The notes under the pieces: generated by a model
Database searches by the model: none
What the model was told of the DNA's origin: nothing
What the model saw: only the letters and a program-made list of their open reading frames with translations
Part shown: piece by piece, positions 54,365 to 64,000 of the stretch
How the letters are laid out: each line of letters starts with the position of its first letter
Position numbering within the stretch: position 1 is the first letter of the stretch
Translations under genes and position numbers: made by a program
Assembly: GCA_963922205.1 (NCBI GenBank)
Contig: CAWUHX010000395.1
Span: 150,793-214,792 of the forward strand
Direction: 5' to 3'
Source of the DNA: Romanomermis culicivorax
Lineage: Eukaryota > Nematoda > Enoplea > Mermithida > Mermithidae
Length of the DNA: 64,000 bases

Positions 54365-56160
54365 GAAACGGCTAACAAACCTGACCTGTTTGCTCCGCAG
54401 ACGGTAGCTGAGATAATAAGATACACCAAGATAGGCAAGGTATCCTGCACCGATCAGCACTGTCAGGGTAATTAGGATGTTAAAGATCAACTGGACCGGC
54501 CCGCTCAGGACAGCATGCAAGCCCTGGGCGAGGGTGTGCTCTTGACCCGTAATAACATGGTTTGCTGCCAAACCGACACCTTCCAGAGAGGCCTTGATGT
54601 CGGTTCCTACCCCTGCAAAGGCCTGGTAGATGGCGTCTGGTTGCAGGGATAGACCAGCGGTAAAGTTCACCAGCCGGTTGAGTACCGCTTCAATTTGCTC
54701 AGTCTTGTAAACGTACTGTTTAAAGAAGGCAAAGTTTGAAGGGGTCATCGCCAACTGGTCATGGAAGAGCGCCGGTGCCTCAAAGTGAGTGATGTTGAAG
54801 CGCTGCTTCCAGAAGAGTTCCAGTGGGATGTGGCTCACATGGACCGCGCCAGACTCAGTAAACCAGCCCGAGCGATTTCGGAAAATCCCCGTAAAGTGGT
54901 GATGACACGGCACAATTGGGCTTGATTTAATGAGATCCGGACCACCGGGGGTGGCGAAGTAGATGGTGCCGCCAACCTGCACAGGTAAGTACTTGTAGCA
55001 AACGTTCCCCACCCGGTACGAATGGTAAACGTAGGTGGCGTTGACCTTCTGACACGGCCATATTGTCAGCGCATCGCCTGTGAATTCCGCCGTCAGGTCA
55101 TTCCTCTGGAGGGATGCCCGGGCACCCAGGGTAGGGTCGAAGCGAAGCAACTGCCAAGTCAGATCAAGATAGCGTTGAGCGTGAGAGCAAAGCTCAAGCC
55201 ACGTGAACCGGAAACCGTTAATTTCCGACTCCTTGATCTGCTGAGCCAGATAGTTCAGCTTGGCATTGACAGGATCGGGACGGCTGTCCGTTGCCACTCT
55301 GAACATGTTTTGGGTCAAATTGTATCTCCCGTGGATGCGAAGGAGAAGACCCTGATCCGTCCGGACTGTGGTGGAACGTAGTTCTGGGCACAGTTGGAAG
55401 ACACGGGAGTTTCCCGGGATCTTGAGGGCAACCTGCAGATCATCGATGATGACGTGGTTCCCTGACATGGACGCAGTGTAATTTCCCTTGGGGTGATAAT
55501 GACACCGCGCCGTGAAGTTTTGTGCAGGCCAGACAATGACCCCCTCTAGAGTAGTGCACTGGCCTGCAGTGGGACTGCATCCACCTACATCGCCTAAGGT
55601 GCTTAGGGCCGTAGTGCCGTCCCACGAAGCGACTTGTCCCTCCTCGATGAAGAGGTTAGTCACTGTCTTGCAGACGTCGCTGCAGCACCATTCGTACATC
55701 ACTTCCAATGTTTGGTTTGTGCTATAAAAGCCAGGGCGAATGCCGACAAGTTTTTGTGAACCAAACATTTTAGTGCGATGTGCTAGCGTGCATGCCGCAG
55801 GCGCTAAGTGCTGAGTGGTGATGACGTCTGCAGTGATGCCCCTAGAGCCGAAGAAACCAGTGTTGGTGCAGACTTTGCGGGAGCGCAATGTGCATTTCCA
55901 CGCTGTGGTTGTAATCGGGTCTGAGCTAGGGACATACACCGTAACATTCATGCGCCGCGGGCTCCATGAAGATTGCGGTGGTTTACACTCTACACGCTGG
56001 GGTAACTCAAGTGGATGTCCGCTTCTTGAGAGACCGCAAAATTGATACTGAGCCGCCGGTGCTGACAAACTCACCCCTAGAAACAGTGATGCTATTAAGG
56101 TCAATTTTATTGTCAAAAACAACTGTACAAACGTAATTTGTAAGTGTTCACTCAATTTCA
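54365..56160 (-). CDS. Family C env-like membrane glycoprotein, between gag and pol
   Basis: About 600 residues in one frame with pol. A hydrophobic signal-peptide-like segment (about 56,130-56,050) lacks a nearby ATG. The ectodomain has many cysteines, including a CC pair near 55,685, and about nine N-glycosylation sequons. A Gly-rich helix region and a strong transmembrane segment (about 54,405-54,490) close it, followed by basic residues and then the protease. It is homologous to family A 19,950-21,787 but here no stop breaks it. Predicted topology is ectodomain outside, Pol in the cytosol. Without its own start codon it must depend on splicing or on frame change from gag. The glycoprotein family was not assigned. 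Confidence 0.8.
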
Positions 56161-56183
56161 CAAATCTGGCCTGAGGGGCAGTG

Positions 56184-56958
56184 TCAGATTTCTTCTTCGT
56201 CGCTGTCGGACGAGATTGGTTCCTGGTCGGGGAAATCGAGGACCAATTCACCGCTGGGGAGGATCTCCCGAAGGGTACCGACTTTCGGCGACCGTGGGTT
56301 GACTGCCGTTGGGAACGGTGATGTTTCGACAATGCTGACATCCTCATTAACTGGACGTAAGGTCTCGTCGACGGCCATGGGTTCGACGACGGGCGACTTG
56401 GTCGCGGCGGTCGGAGATGTCGTTTGGGCTGGTGCCGGCGATTTGGTCTGGGCTGTTGCCGGCGGTGTAGGATCATTTGCGGGTTCCTTGGCCGGGGGCG
56501 AGGAAGCAGTAATGTCCATTTTAGTTGGCGATGTCGCGGCAACAGGTGGTGCTGCTGCCGGTGATGTAGCGGCGGCAGCAGGCAGGAGGATCCGACTGGC
56601 CTGTTCGACTGCTCGGCGGACGGCGTCGACTGAAGGCGAGGATGGCTCCCCGTCCAATAAGAACTTCTCGACGGGCGAGATGGTGATAGTCCCATTGGCA
56701 ATGAACTCGAGTGCCCGGCGGGCGACGTCGGGTCGTAAGAGGCGCATCGAGACGGGTGCTGCGAGCACGACGTCGGCGGCCGTGAGTGCTTCGACATTTG
56801 ATGGCTCGTTGAGGAGAGTCCACGGCAAATGCGGGTATTTCTTGGCCAGGTCGACTGACCAGACGGCCAACATCGCGTCTTGGACGGGCGATGGCGCTGT
56901 GAACAAGAAATCGATAGAGTCGTGGACTGAGATAGATTTCTGGTTCCTACTCTAGGAT
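56184..56958 (-). CDS. Family C gag C-terminal domain, in a second frame
   Basis: This frame is protein-like, with helices around [15 protein letters not shown] and [15 protein letters not shown], then Pro/Ala/Thr-rich repeats and an acidic end (SSDSDEEEI). The other open frame over the same bases is a low-complexity Arg/Ser/Pro/His string and looks like a shadow. It corresponds in position to the C-terminal region of family A gag. Relative to gag upstream it is shifted by -1, so there is a frame change near 56,950; relative to env it stands as in family A (env is +1). Confidence 0.7.
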
Positions 56959-58702
56959 CACCTGAAGAAGAAGGTAGTATACCTGACAAATTCATGGGCT
57001 CGACCTGGTCGAGGACTTCCGTAGCCGAATCCGTGGGGATCGAAGGCGGTGGTCCTGGAGGGACGGTGCGGGCCGGTGGCGCCGAAGACGTCGTATTCGC
57101 GGCTGGAGTTGGCTCGGCAGTCTTGAGTTTAGGTATGCGATACGATGCGAGGATGTTAGCGTGGCCAACAAACTGCGGTGTCGTCGAGGGGTCCAGAGTG
57201 ACCGGCATCGCATACTTTGCTGGTGGTGGTGGCAGCGGTATGTCCGATACGTTCATCGGTACGGGTACCTGGGCTGCTTGGACCACTGAAAATCCAATAC
57301 TGATTACGCAGACAGGATAACACTGTTGTGAAGAATCTGTCAGGTGTTCAGCAAGTGCCTCATCATCCAGGTCAAGAGGATCTGGATGAGGAGGGCCATC
57401 GGTAGCCCCAACGGCGTTGTTGCGGCGTATGGGCTGCCGATAATGGTTTCCTGTCCCGTTGGGAGGGTGATAACCATTTCTTTGATGATACACATTTGTC
57501 CCCTGGGAAGAATAACCAGTATCTTGGTAGACATTCTCACCCGTGTTTGCCGGATTGCGCTGCGGACAGGCAGTTGATCGGTGCACTCGCACTTGACGAC
57601 AATGAGGGCATGGCCTATCACATCGGTCCGTGGGGTGGGCACGTGTACGGCAAAAATAACAGCGACCACCGTTAGCGGCGTTGTTACCGGGGGCGGCACC
57701 GGTGGGACGCTGGGCCCGGCAGTCGGCGTCGCTATGTGTACACAGTCCGTGGAAGGAGCACGTTTGAAGGTGTGCTCCCGACGAGCGTCGCCCGGCGGAC
57801 TGATTTGGTGTCGACGGCTGTGGAGGCGGCGTCTGTTGGATTGGCGCGGGTGCACGTTGCTGGGCCGTGAGCTTCACTACGTGGGCCGTGAGCCTGGCCA
57901 TTTCCTGTTTCAAGCGGCGAACCTCATCGGCGGAGGATGACGACGTTGGAGCGTTGCTCTGACGACCGTTTGCGCTTCTGTTAGGCATATCGGGATTATA
58001 TCCGGCGTGTTTAGGTTCTGAAGAGAAAACGGCGTTAGATGGAGCAGTGTACCGGATCTCGTCCCGAAAGATTTGGGATTCTGCGTAACAGGCTGCCTTG
58101 AGTGTCTCTTCAAGAGTCGTGAACTCCCTAAACTTGATACTATCTCGGAGGACTGGCTTCAGTCCCCGCAGAAAGATAGGTTTGATGATAGAATCTCGGA
58201 CATCCGTCGCGAGATCTGGATACGCTACCCTGGATAGTCTCTTGAGGTGCTCAAGGTAGACTATCGCGGACTCTGTCGGCTTCTGCAGTCGATCTTGGAT
58301 CAGCTGCTGATGCAGATCAGAGTCGCGCCCTACCGGAAAATCTCTCCGTAGAAAAGCCGTAAACTCTTCGTAGCGGGTAGGTATTGGAGTGCTGCTGCTA
58401 AAGTCCCGGTAGGAGGCGAGAGCAGGACCCGTGAGGCATGACTCCAGAAAGGCGATTTTATACGCATGATCCGTTTCGCTTACACCCTGAAGTGTAAAGA
58501 AACGAGTAAGATGCGACATAAAATCGGTGATAGACTCACCAAAAGCACCGGAGAAGGTGGGAGGGGCCATAAAGCTGGACACGGGAGGGTGCCTCCGACC
58601 ATTCATGGCCTCTAACTTTTGGTTGAGGGGTCCAAGAGCATTCTCAAATGCTGCCTGGACCTTGTTCTCGATCTGTGAAGGGAGATCAGTTTCCGACTTC
58701 AT
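56950..58702 (-). CDS. Family C gag
   Basis: About 580 residues from the ATG at 58,702. A coiled N-terminus is followed by a capsid-like region ([20 protein letters not shown], then [16 protein letters not shown]), homologous to family A gag. A coiled segment (about residues 258-283) and a cysteine-rich part with [14 protein letters not shown] (residues 348-361, CX2CX4HX4C) and [15 protein letters not shown] follow, then a Pro-rich tail. The frame appears to change near 56,950, probably by an indel, because in family A the gag core and its C-terminal region share one frame. Confidence 0.85.
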
Positions 58703-60120
58703 GCCCGAGGGTTCGTTTTCCCGTAAGGTGGTTAGAACAGACGTCCTTGCCCGTGAAGCAATTAAGTCAAATTGAATAGAGAGCGGCTCACTGGTCTGTA
58801 CAGGCTGGGTACTGAGACGGCAGGAACGACGGGGTGTCTCTATTGTATAAAATGAAGGTGAGTACTACTTTTGAATTCGCGGCGAAAGAGCGCGTGAATT
58901 CGGGAAAACGCGTGTGCGACGGCGTTTAAGACGTAAATTGACTTAGCTTAAGACTAGCGACCACGGAAAGGGAGCTAGAATGGAATAGGATTATAAGATG
59001 TAAGATCAGAGTACATCAGGGTGACGCAGAAGGGAATTTATCTGGTCGCCCGTGATGGACAGAGGCTTGGCCTGAGATATGGGGAATCGATCCCGACCAG
59101 AATGTAGAGTTTGGGGCCTGGACCCGGCAATTAGAATAGGTGAAGAGGACAGAAGATCATGTAGAAAGAAGAGAAGAGGCGGTTTTTCCTGCCGAGAAAT
59201 AAGGTGACGGATAAACCCGCTCAGGAGGGATTTTTCCTGGAAGTTCGACCGCTGTACTAGTTTACAAACCTTGGGGCGAGGCGGACTCGTAGCCGGCAAG
59301 ATCCTACTCACCAGGAGTAGCGCATAAAGTGGCATGAGGTGGAAAAGGATAGGGGTCAACTGAAAATGAACTTAAGAGGGAGCAATAAATAGGGACAAAA
59401 CTAATTTACAAACCCAGTTACGCAAAGGGGGCCGCGCAGTTACGCAACGGGCCTCACTCGCCAGGAGCGATTGCGATCTCTGCATAGTGAGATGGACTAT
59501 ACAGGAGGTTCCGTGCTGGACGACATTCGCACATAACTTACAGCCGTGTTCGAAACGGGAGCCCGCATTCCGAACAGAACGGACACTCTCCAGGAGTATT
59601 ATACACAGCTGGTGGCCGGGTTTGCCGATCACTGAGATGAAGTGAGGTTCGCAGGTCACACAGTAGAAGAGGGAAGGAGCACGGGTACCAAGGGTGCTAT
59701 TCTGACACACTCAGTCAGTTAAAATGAAATCTCTGGATGTTTTGAGGGCGCACCCGAAAACATCTAAGGGATCACGGGTACAAGGTGTCCCTGATTGAAT
59801 ATGAGTGTAAAGTATGTATCGAGGCGTACTCAATACCTTCGCTGAGGCGGACTCAACGGTGCCTATTATTTACATGACTAATAAAGGGTAGACCGCGGAG
59901 GCGGACTCTGGGTCAGTGGCGACTCTAGCACGGGCATCGTTAAGCCAGTTAACGAAGGCGTTCGAGTGAACGTAATATGACAGGGGGTCCTATACACTCT
60001 AGGCCCAACCGGAGGCTGTGCCGCGGTCCCTTAGGAACCACTACGGCGGGGACACTAAAGAAGATCTATGTATAACAGCTCGATGAGATGAAAGAAAATG
60101 AGTGAATTTAGATAAGAAAT
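58703..60120 (-). other. Family C leader, proximal part
   Basis: No coding gene is seen. CTCNCCAGGAG-like motifs recur near 59,308, 59,455 and 59,587. The region could hold packaging or splice signals, but none can be proven. Confidence 0.4.
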
Positions 60121-60139
60121 TTACAAGAAGATTGCCGAA

Positions 60140-61180
60140 CCCTTGCAGACGTCAGACACAGGCAGTACCGACTGCAAATGCCTATCGTCTGCGCGAGTCA
60201 AGCAACCAACCCAGCTGAGGCCGAGTGTAACTCGTTCAAACCTGCAGTTAAAGCTTGAAAACAGCCACATACTGATCAACAGTGCCGCTACCCGGGCGGA
60301 CAACCTGATCAGTACGTAGGCTAGTGAGCATCTCAGGTGGTGTATGTATGTGGACTGATGTTTCCCAGGCATCAGCCCCCAGACACACACAAACCCTTGA
60401 ACAAGAGAGGTAGGTGATGGGACCATGCGCCAGCGATCACCTACAACTCAAGTGGAATACTCATAGGGCCGACAGTAACCTGGTGCGGACGTCAGAAGGT
60501 AGGGGGTATGGACCAACACACAACCTTGGTGCTGACTGCAGGTGCCTGGGATAAGAGTATTCAAGTATCACGTCGCAGTTGCAGACGCCAGGGGTGAGTG
60601 CCTAAGGCCAGCAAACCCCTGCAGTAGCACGTAATGTTACCGTTGCAGACGTCAGAAATAGGATCATGTAACCTCAATTCCTGCTGCGAGAGCATGATAC
60701 GTTGTCATTGCTGACGCCAGCAATAGGGCCCTGAAGCCAGCTATCGGTGTACAGCAACACGTGATGGTGCCGTTGCTGACGTCAAAAGGTGGAACTGAGG
60801 GTCTGATACCTTTGGTCAATGACATGAGATGCAGTTGTTGCAGACGTCAGATGTGGCACCCGTAAGACCTGCACATCTTCGAATAGTGACACGGTGCGTC
60901 ACCATTGCTGACGTCACAGATGGGGTGCAGAGAACCAGCCGAACCTGTCACAACAACGTTGGCTTCACCTGTTGCAGACGTCAGAAGTCATTACTGCTGG
61001 AGTGTTAACTTGAACAACAACACGTAGTGTCGGTTGCTGACGTCAGGAGTAGAACCCGGAGGGCTACCCACCCCTTAAAGCAACAGCAAGTGAAGCGGCT
61101 GTTGCAGACGTTAGTGGTTGCATCCGTGAGGCTGAACCACACAACAACAACAACCCGTAACGTTGTTGTTGCTGACGTCA
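60140..61180 (-). repeat. Leader array of about twelve 65-bp repeats with CRE-like motifs
   Basis: GTTGCWGACGTCA-type cores lie at about 60,146, 60,489, 60,578, 60,642, 60,707, 60,772, 60,837, 60,904, 60,971, 61,033, 61,101 and 61,168, spaced 63-69 bp from 60,578 on. Cores are of two kinds, GCAGACGTCAG and GCTGACGTCA, partly alternating. The second contains the full palindrome TGACGTCA (60,777, 60,908, 61,037 and 61,172), the CREB/ATF consensus. Confidence 0.85.
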
Positions 61181-61269
61181 AAGAACATGACCCGTAAAGT
61201 CTATGGTCTAGATGCAACAACCGGAAGGTAGAAGAGACAGACCTTACAGTAAGTAGAAATGAAGAAGAG

Positions 61270-61275
<6 letters not shown>

Positions 61276-61330
<55 letters not shown>
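61276..61330. repeat. Run of 55 T (poly-A on the coding strand)
   Basis: A pure homopolymer within the leader. Its length may be unreliable in the assembly. It may be a microsatellite or the tail of an inserted retroposed sequence. Confidence 0.9.
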
Positions 61331-61333
<3 letters not shown>

Positions 61334-61939
61334 ACCACTCAGGTGACTTAGAAAGGGAAAAGAAACAGGAGGGAAAATAACCAAAGACAGGGAATACCAG
61401 AGTTGGACATACGCGTGTTAAATGTGTAGGCAGTCGGTGTAAAATTGTTTTTTGGGGCCGGAAAAGTGAGCAATTCCGACAGTTTCCGCCGACATACAAA
61501 AAGACTGTACACAATTAACAAATCGCAGCCACGTATGACGTCCAGAATCATACGGGGAGGGTGTACTGTATCATGGGGTCAAGGACCACCAACAGTCAGG
61601 AGAGGCCGTAAACCCCTACAGCTGTGATACCAGTACCCGCGTATGGGTATACTGTAGTTACAGTACGGGAATGGGCACAGGCGTACTGTAATGGCACCCA
61701 CCCGGAGGGCTACAGTATACCACCCAGGATTAGGGGAAGAGGGGGGGAATAAGGGGAAAGGAAACAGATAAGGCGGTTACAACACAGATTAAGTATGCAG
61801 AATGTACAGAATGAATCAGAGGAGAAATACAGAATACTCGATATATAACTCAACTCTGGGACAATAACACGACTCTGGGGATAAATAACTCGACTCAGAG
61901 GGGATTTATTACTCATTGGGGATAATACACACGCATGAG
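61331..61939. other. Family C leader, middle part
   Basis: No gene is seen. Short TACAGTA and ACTGTA blocks and TAACTCGACTC-like repeats (61,845-61,915) are present. Confidence 0.4.
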
Positions 61940-62315
61940 ATAGTTATTTACACATATAGATCACATTTAGATCACTCGTAAGGGCGAATCCCGTCTTACA
62001 GTAATTAAAGTTGATGTTCAGGGATAAATTCCCGACCTACAGTAATAACTCTCGGTGGCACGGGAAAAATTTCCGACTACAGTAATAACGCGCGACGTGA
62101 GGTGGGGGTATCCGACCTACAGTAGCGGTAATCCGAAATAAGGGGCATTCCCGACCCATTAGGCAGTAAACCCGAATTTGGGGGGTCTCCGACTTATTGG
62201 ATGGCTAGTGCCCAATTTTAAGGGGGCTTGTCCGACTTAAAATGGGAGTTGACCCGACCTGGGGGTAGATCCGACCCAAGGGTAAAGTTTTACACTTAAG
62301 GGCGAGTGCCAGACT
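61940..62315. repeat. Degenerate short tandem array next to the 5' LTR
   Basis: CCGAC followed by CTACAGTA or TTA recurs about nine times at 35-50-bp spacing, separated by G-rich runs. Confidence 0.6.
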
Positions 62316-62319
62316 TAAG

Positions 62320-62340
62320 ATCGATTTTCCAGCCTCGCCA
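62320..62340 (-). promoter_or_regulatory. Family C primer-binding site
   Basis: Directly inside the 5' LTR the minus strand reads TGGCGAGGCTGGAAAATCG, with the TGG expected to pair with a tRNA CCA end. The tRNA is not identified. Confidence 0.65.
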
Positions 62341-63813
62341 TGTCACATATTGCGCCATCCATGTCACGTGTATGACATGTGGGTTTGGGAGAGCTGGGGA
62401 GGTTTGGGTATCTCATCAGGTGATACCGTGTTTTAGACGTCACATTGATGGTGAACCATATCAGATTGATCCTATTACAGTGAGTAATAGGCTGTGACTC
62501 CTGATGGATACTGGCGTTTTCCCCAGGATTCCCTAAATGGCGTTGGGGCCTAACCTGGCAATTGGTGGCTATAGAGAGGTCTATAGTTGGCTCTCTGGAG
62601 TTGTCCTTGGGGTCGTGCTGTAGGGTAATGGACAACGCTGCCAGGCTAGGTGCGACAATCCCCGAGTCCTACTCAGTGAGAGTGGGGACAGGGTCACCCG
62701 TAAAATGACCTAAATTATGGGACCCGATTGTGAACCAGACAGCCCCTTTTAGCCCGAACCTGAGAGGTGGAGGCCCTACTTATCTGTGGAAACCTTGGGA
62801 AACCGGCTTAGGAAGGATTCCCCAACAAATAACCCACAAATAACAATAATCCCCTGAGAAGACTCACCTAGTCCTGTTTCTCAAGCGATTACGACGCAAC
62901 GGGCGGCGGGTCCCTGGATGCTTTCGGTCTTCTGGCACTGGGAGCGAGGGGTACGATCCTCAAACGTCCTAGGCGGCGAGTGGCGGCGAGCGGCGGCGAG
63001 CGGCTGCGAGCGGGAGGGAGCGGGAGCGAGCGGGAGGCGAAACTCCAACGTTTAATGCACGAACCGGGGCGGTCGGACACCTGGCACTGATGGGCAGCGG
63101 GGTACTGTAGACGATAAGCGGCGGACGCAGTGAACACGGGTAAATTTATGCAAATTTATTGATAGTAAGGCGGCGGACGCACGGGTGTATAATAAAATTA
63201 TGCAAATTTGACGAGAAGGCGGCGGACGCGGAGTGACAACTGGACGAAAGCTTGGTGAACCCAAGAATGAGCGAAAAACTAAAGAAACATGTCCTTTTAA
63301 GGACATGTTTGGCTACAGCTGCAGCTTGGGCGGAGTTTCTCGGCGCTCAAGCTAACTTCTGCAGCTAGACGCGATGCAGAAGATGCCTATGAGCACATAG
63401 ACATTTTTTCATTCACATGCGTTTAGCACTGAGGCCGGCTGCAGTGCCTATGCTAAGCATATGAACGTCTTTAGCTAAAACTTCTTAGCTAGTCGTTTTG
63501 CGTAACAAAAACGACGCTAATTTTTGATGATAAGAGGTGCGTGAGCGCACCAAAAATAGCCATGTGCTCGTGGAGCACGACTGGCGGAAGTTTTTAGCTA
63601 AAGGGCCTACTGTAGCCCGCGTTTGTAAAGAAATAAAAATACAACAAAACGAAACATAGAAATGCATAAAAATATAAAAAACGAACGTAAAATGCATGTG
63701 TAAAAAATGAAATAAACAAAAGCATGATCGGGTCATAAACAAAACATGAAAAATAACAAAATGTCGGCATGATCGGGATCACGTGACGTTGGAGAATTGA
63801 GCGGCACGTGACA
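62341..63813 (-). repeat. Family C 5' LTR (1,473 bp)
   Basis: The partner of 47,594-49,067, with few differences and the same palindrome (63,285-63,310) and GC-rich tandem (about 62,970-63,040). High LTR identity indicates a recent insertion. Confidence 0.93.
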
Positions 63814-64000
63814 TGTGTATTTTTGCGCCGAGTTTTACGTAGTGTAATTCCGCACCCGTTTTACGTTTGCGTTTTGCACCGATTTTACATTTCGTATCGA
63901 ACCAACGTTTGTACGAAGGTTGTAAGTTGTAAATTAGTAAAGTCAAAACCCAACTTGCTTAGGTATACACCAACCAGTTACAGTAACCGCTGACACTAAT
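63814..64000. other. Right flank of family C
   Basis: Short unique-looking sequence, with TTTTACGT, TTTTACGTTTGCG and TTTTACATTTCG blocks repeated loosely. No gene is seen. Confidence 0.4.

Larger units (their letters stand above)
47594..63813 (-). mobile_element. Family C Ty3-like retrotransposon, 16.2 kb
   Basis: Two 1.47-kb LTRs (47,594-49,067 and 62,341-63,813; ends TGTCAC and GTGACA) are nearly identical. On the minus strand a TGGCGAGGCTGG primer-binding site follows the 5' LTR, then a 3.6-kb repeat-rich leader, gag, env-like glycoprotein, two protease domains, RT, RNase H and integrase. It is clearly more GC-rich than the host genes. The outer flanks (TACAG on the left, TGTGT on the right) show no target duplication. 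The only clear pol break is a one-base deletion near 51,424, so the copy is young. Its gene order and protein sequence are homologous to family A. Confidence 0.93.

Noticed and set aside
1-64000. CRISPR arrays, rRNA genes, bacterial operons or riboswitches
   Set aside because: None seen. The tandem repeats lack CRISPR-like unique spacers, and gene structure is eukaryotic throughout.

Overview
The window is eukaryotic, most likely a small-bodied invertebrate animal; I cannot name the phylum. Evidence: two intron-containing housekeeping genes with GT-AG junctions (a Rab10 GTPase and a Maf-type nucleotide pyrophosphatase), one canonical tRNA-Thr gene, AT-rich gene territory, and dense Ty3/Gypsy-type LTR retrotransposons, foldback elements, MITEs and satellites. 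A 25-nt match to the SMART PCR adapter beside a 100-N gap at 26.7 kb suggests PCR-amplified, low-input DNA.

Layout. 1-26,710: nested retrotransposons. Family A (LTR about 902-918 bp, ends TGTAACG/CGTTACA) has a degenerate fragment at 1-1,797, a larger minus-strand copy spanning 1,798-24,575, and a plus-strand 5' end at 25,338-26,685, head to head with the large copy. A 13.4-kb family B element (392-bp LTRs, TAAT target duplication) is inserted in the integrase of the large copy. Family B itself carries a 3.07-kb foldback element with about 1.2-kb arms, flanked by TTAA. 26,811-33,329: repeat-rich spacer with two foldback elements, a tRNA-derived SINE-like cluster and the tRNA-Thr gene. 33,330-35,796: Rab10, five exons. 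38,289-46,284: Maf-like gene, six exons, with satellite and other repeats in its 5.6-kb first intron. 46,842-47,110: Harbinger-type MITE. 47,594-63,813: a 16.2-kb GC-richer family C retrotransposon on the minus strand with 1.47-kb LTRs and a 3.6-kb repeat-rich leader.

Most notable. (i) In both family A and family C the glycoprotein (env-like) domain lies between Gag and Pol and is in one reading frame with Pol, so protease-RT-RNase H-integrase would form the cytoplasmic extension of a membrane glycoprotein. (ii) Family B has a large accessory gene after pol, now split by the TTAA foldback element; its upstream part resembles a catalytically degenerate RNase D/EXD-type exonuclease fold and its downstream part contains an EVH1-like domain and an Arg-rich tail. 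(iii) Family C has two aspartic protease domains separated by a Ser/Arg-rich linker, and about a dozen 65-bp repeats with CRE-like TGACGTCA motifs in its leader. Breaks in families B and C are few, so these copies look young; the family A copies carry several stops and frameshifts.
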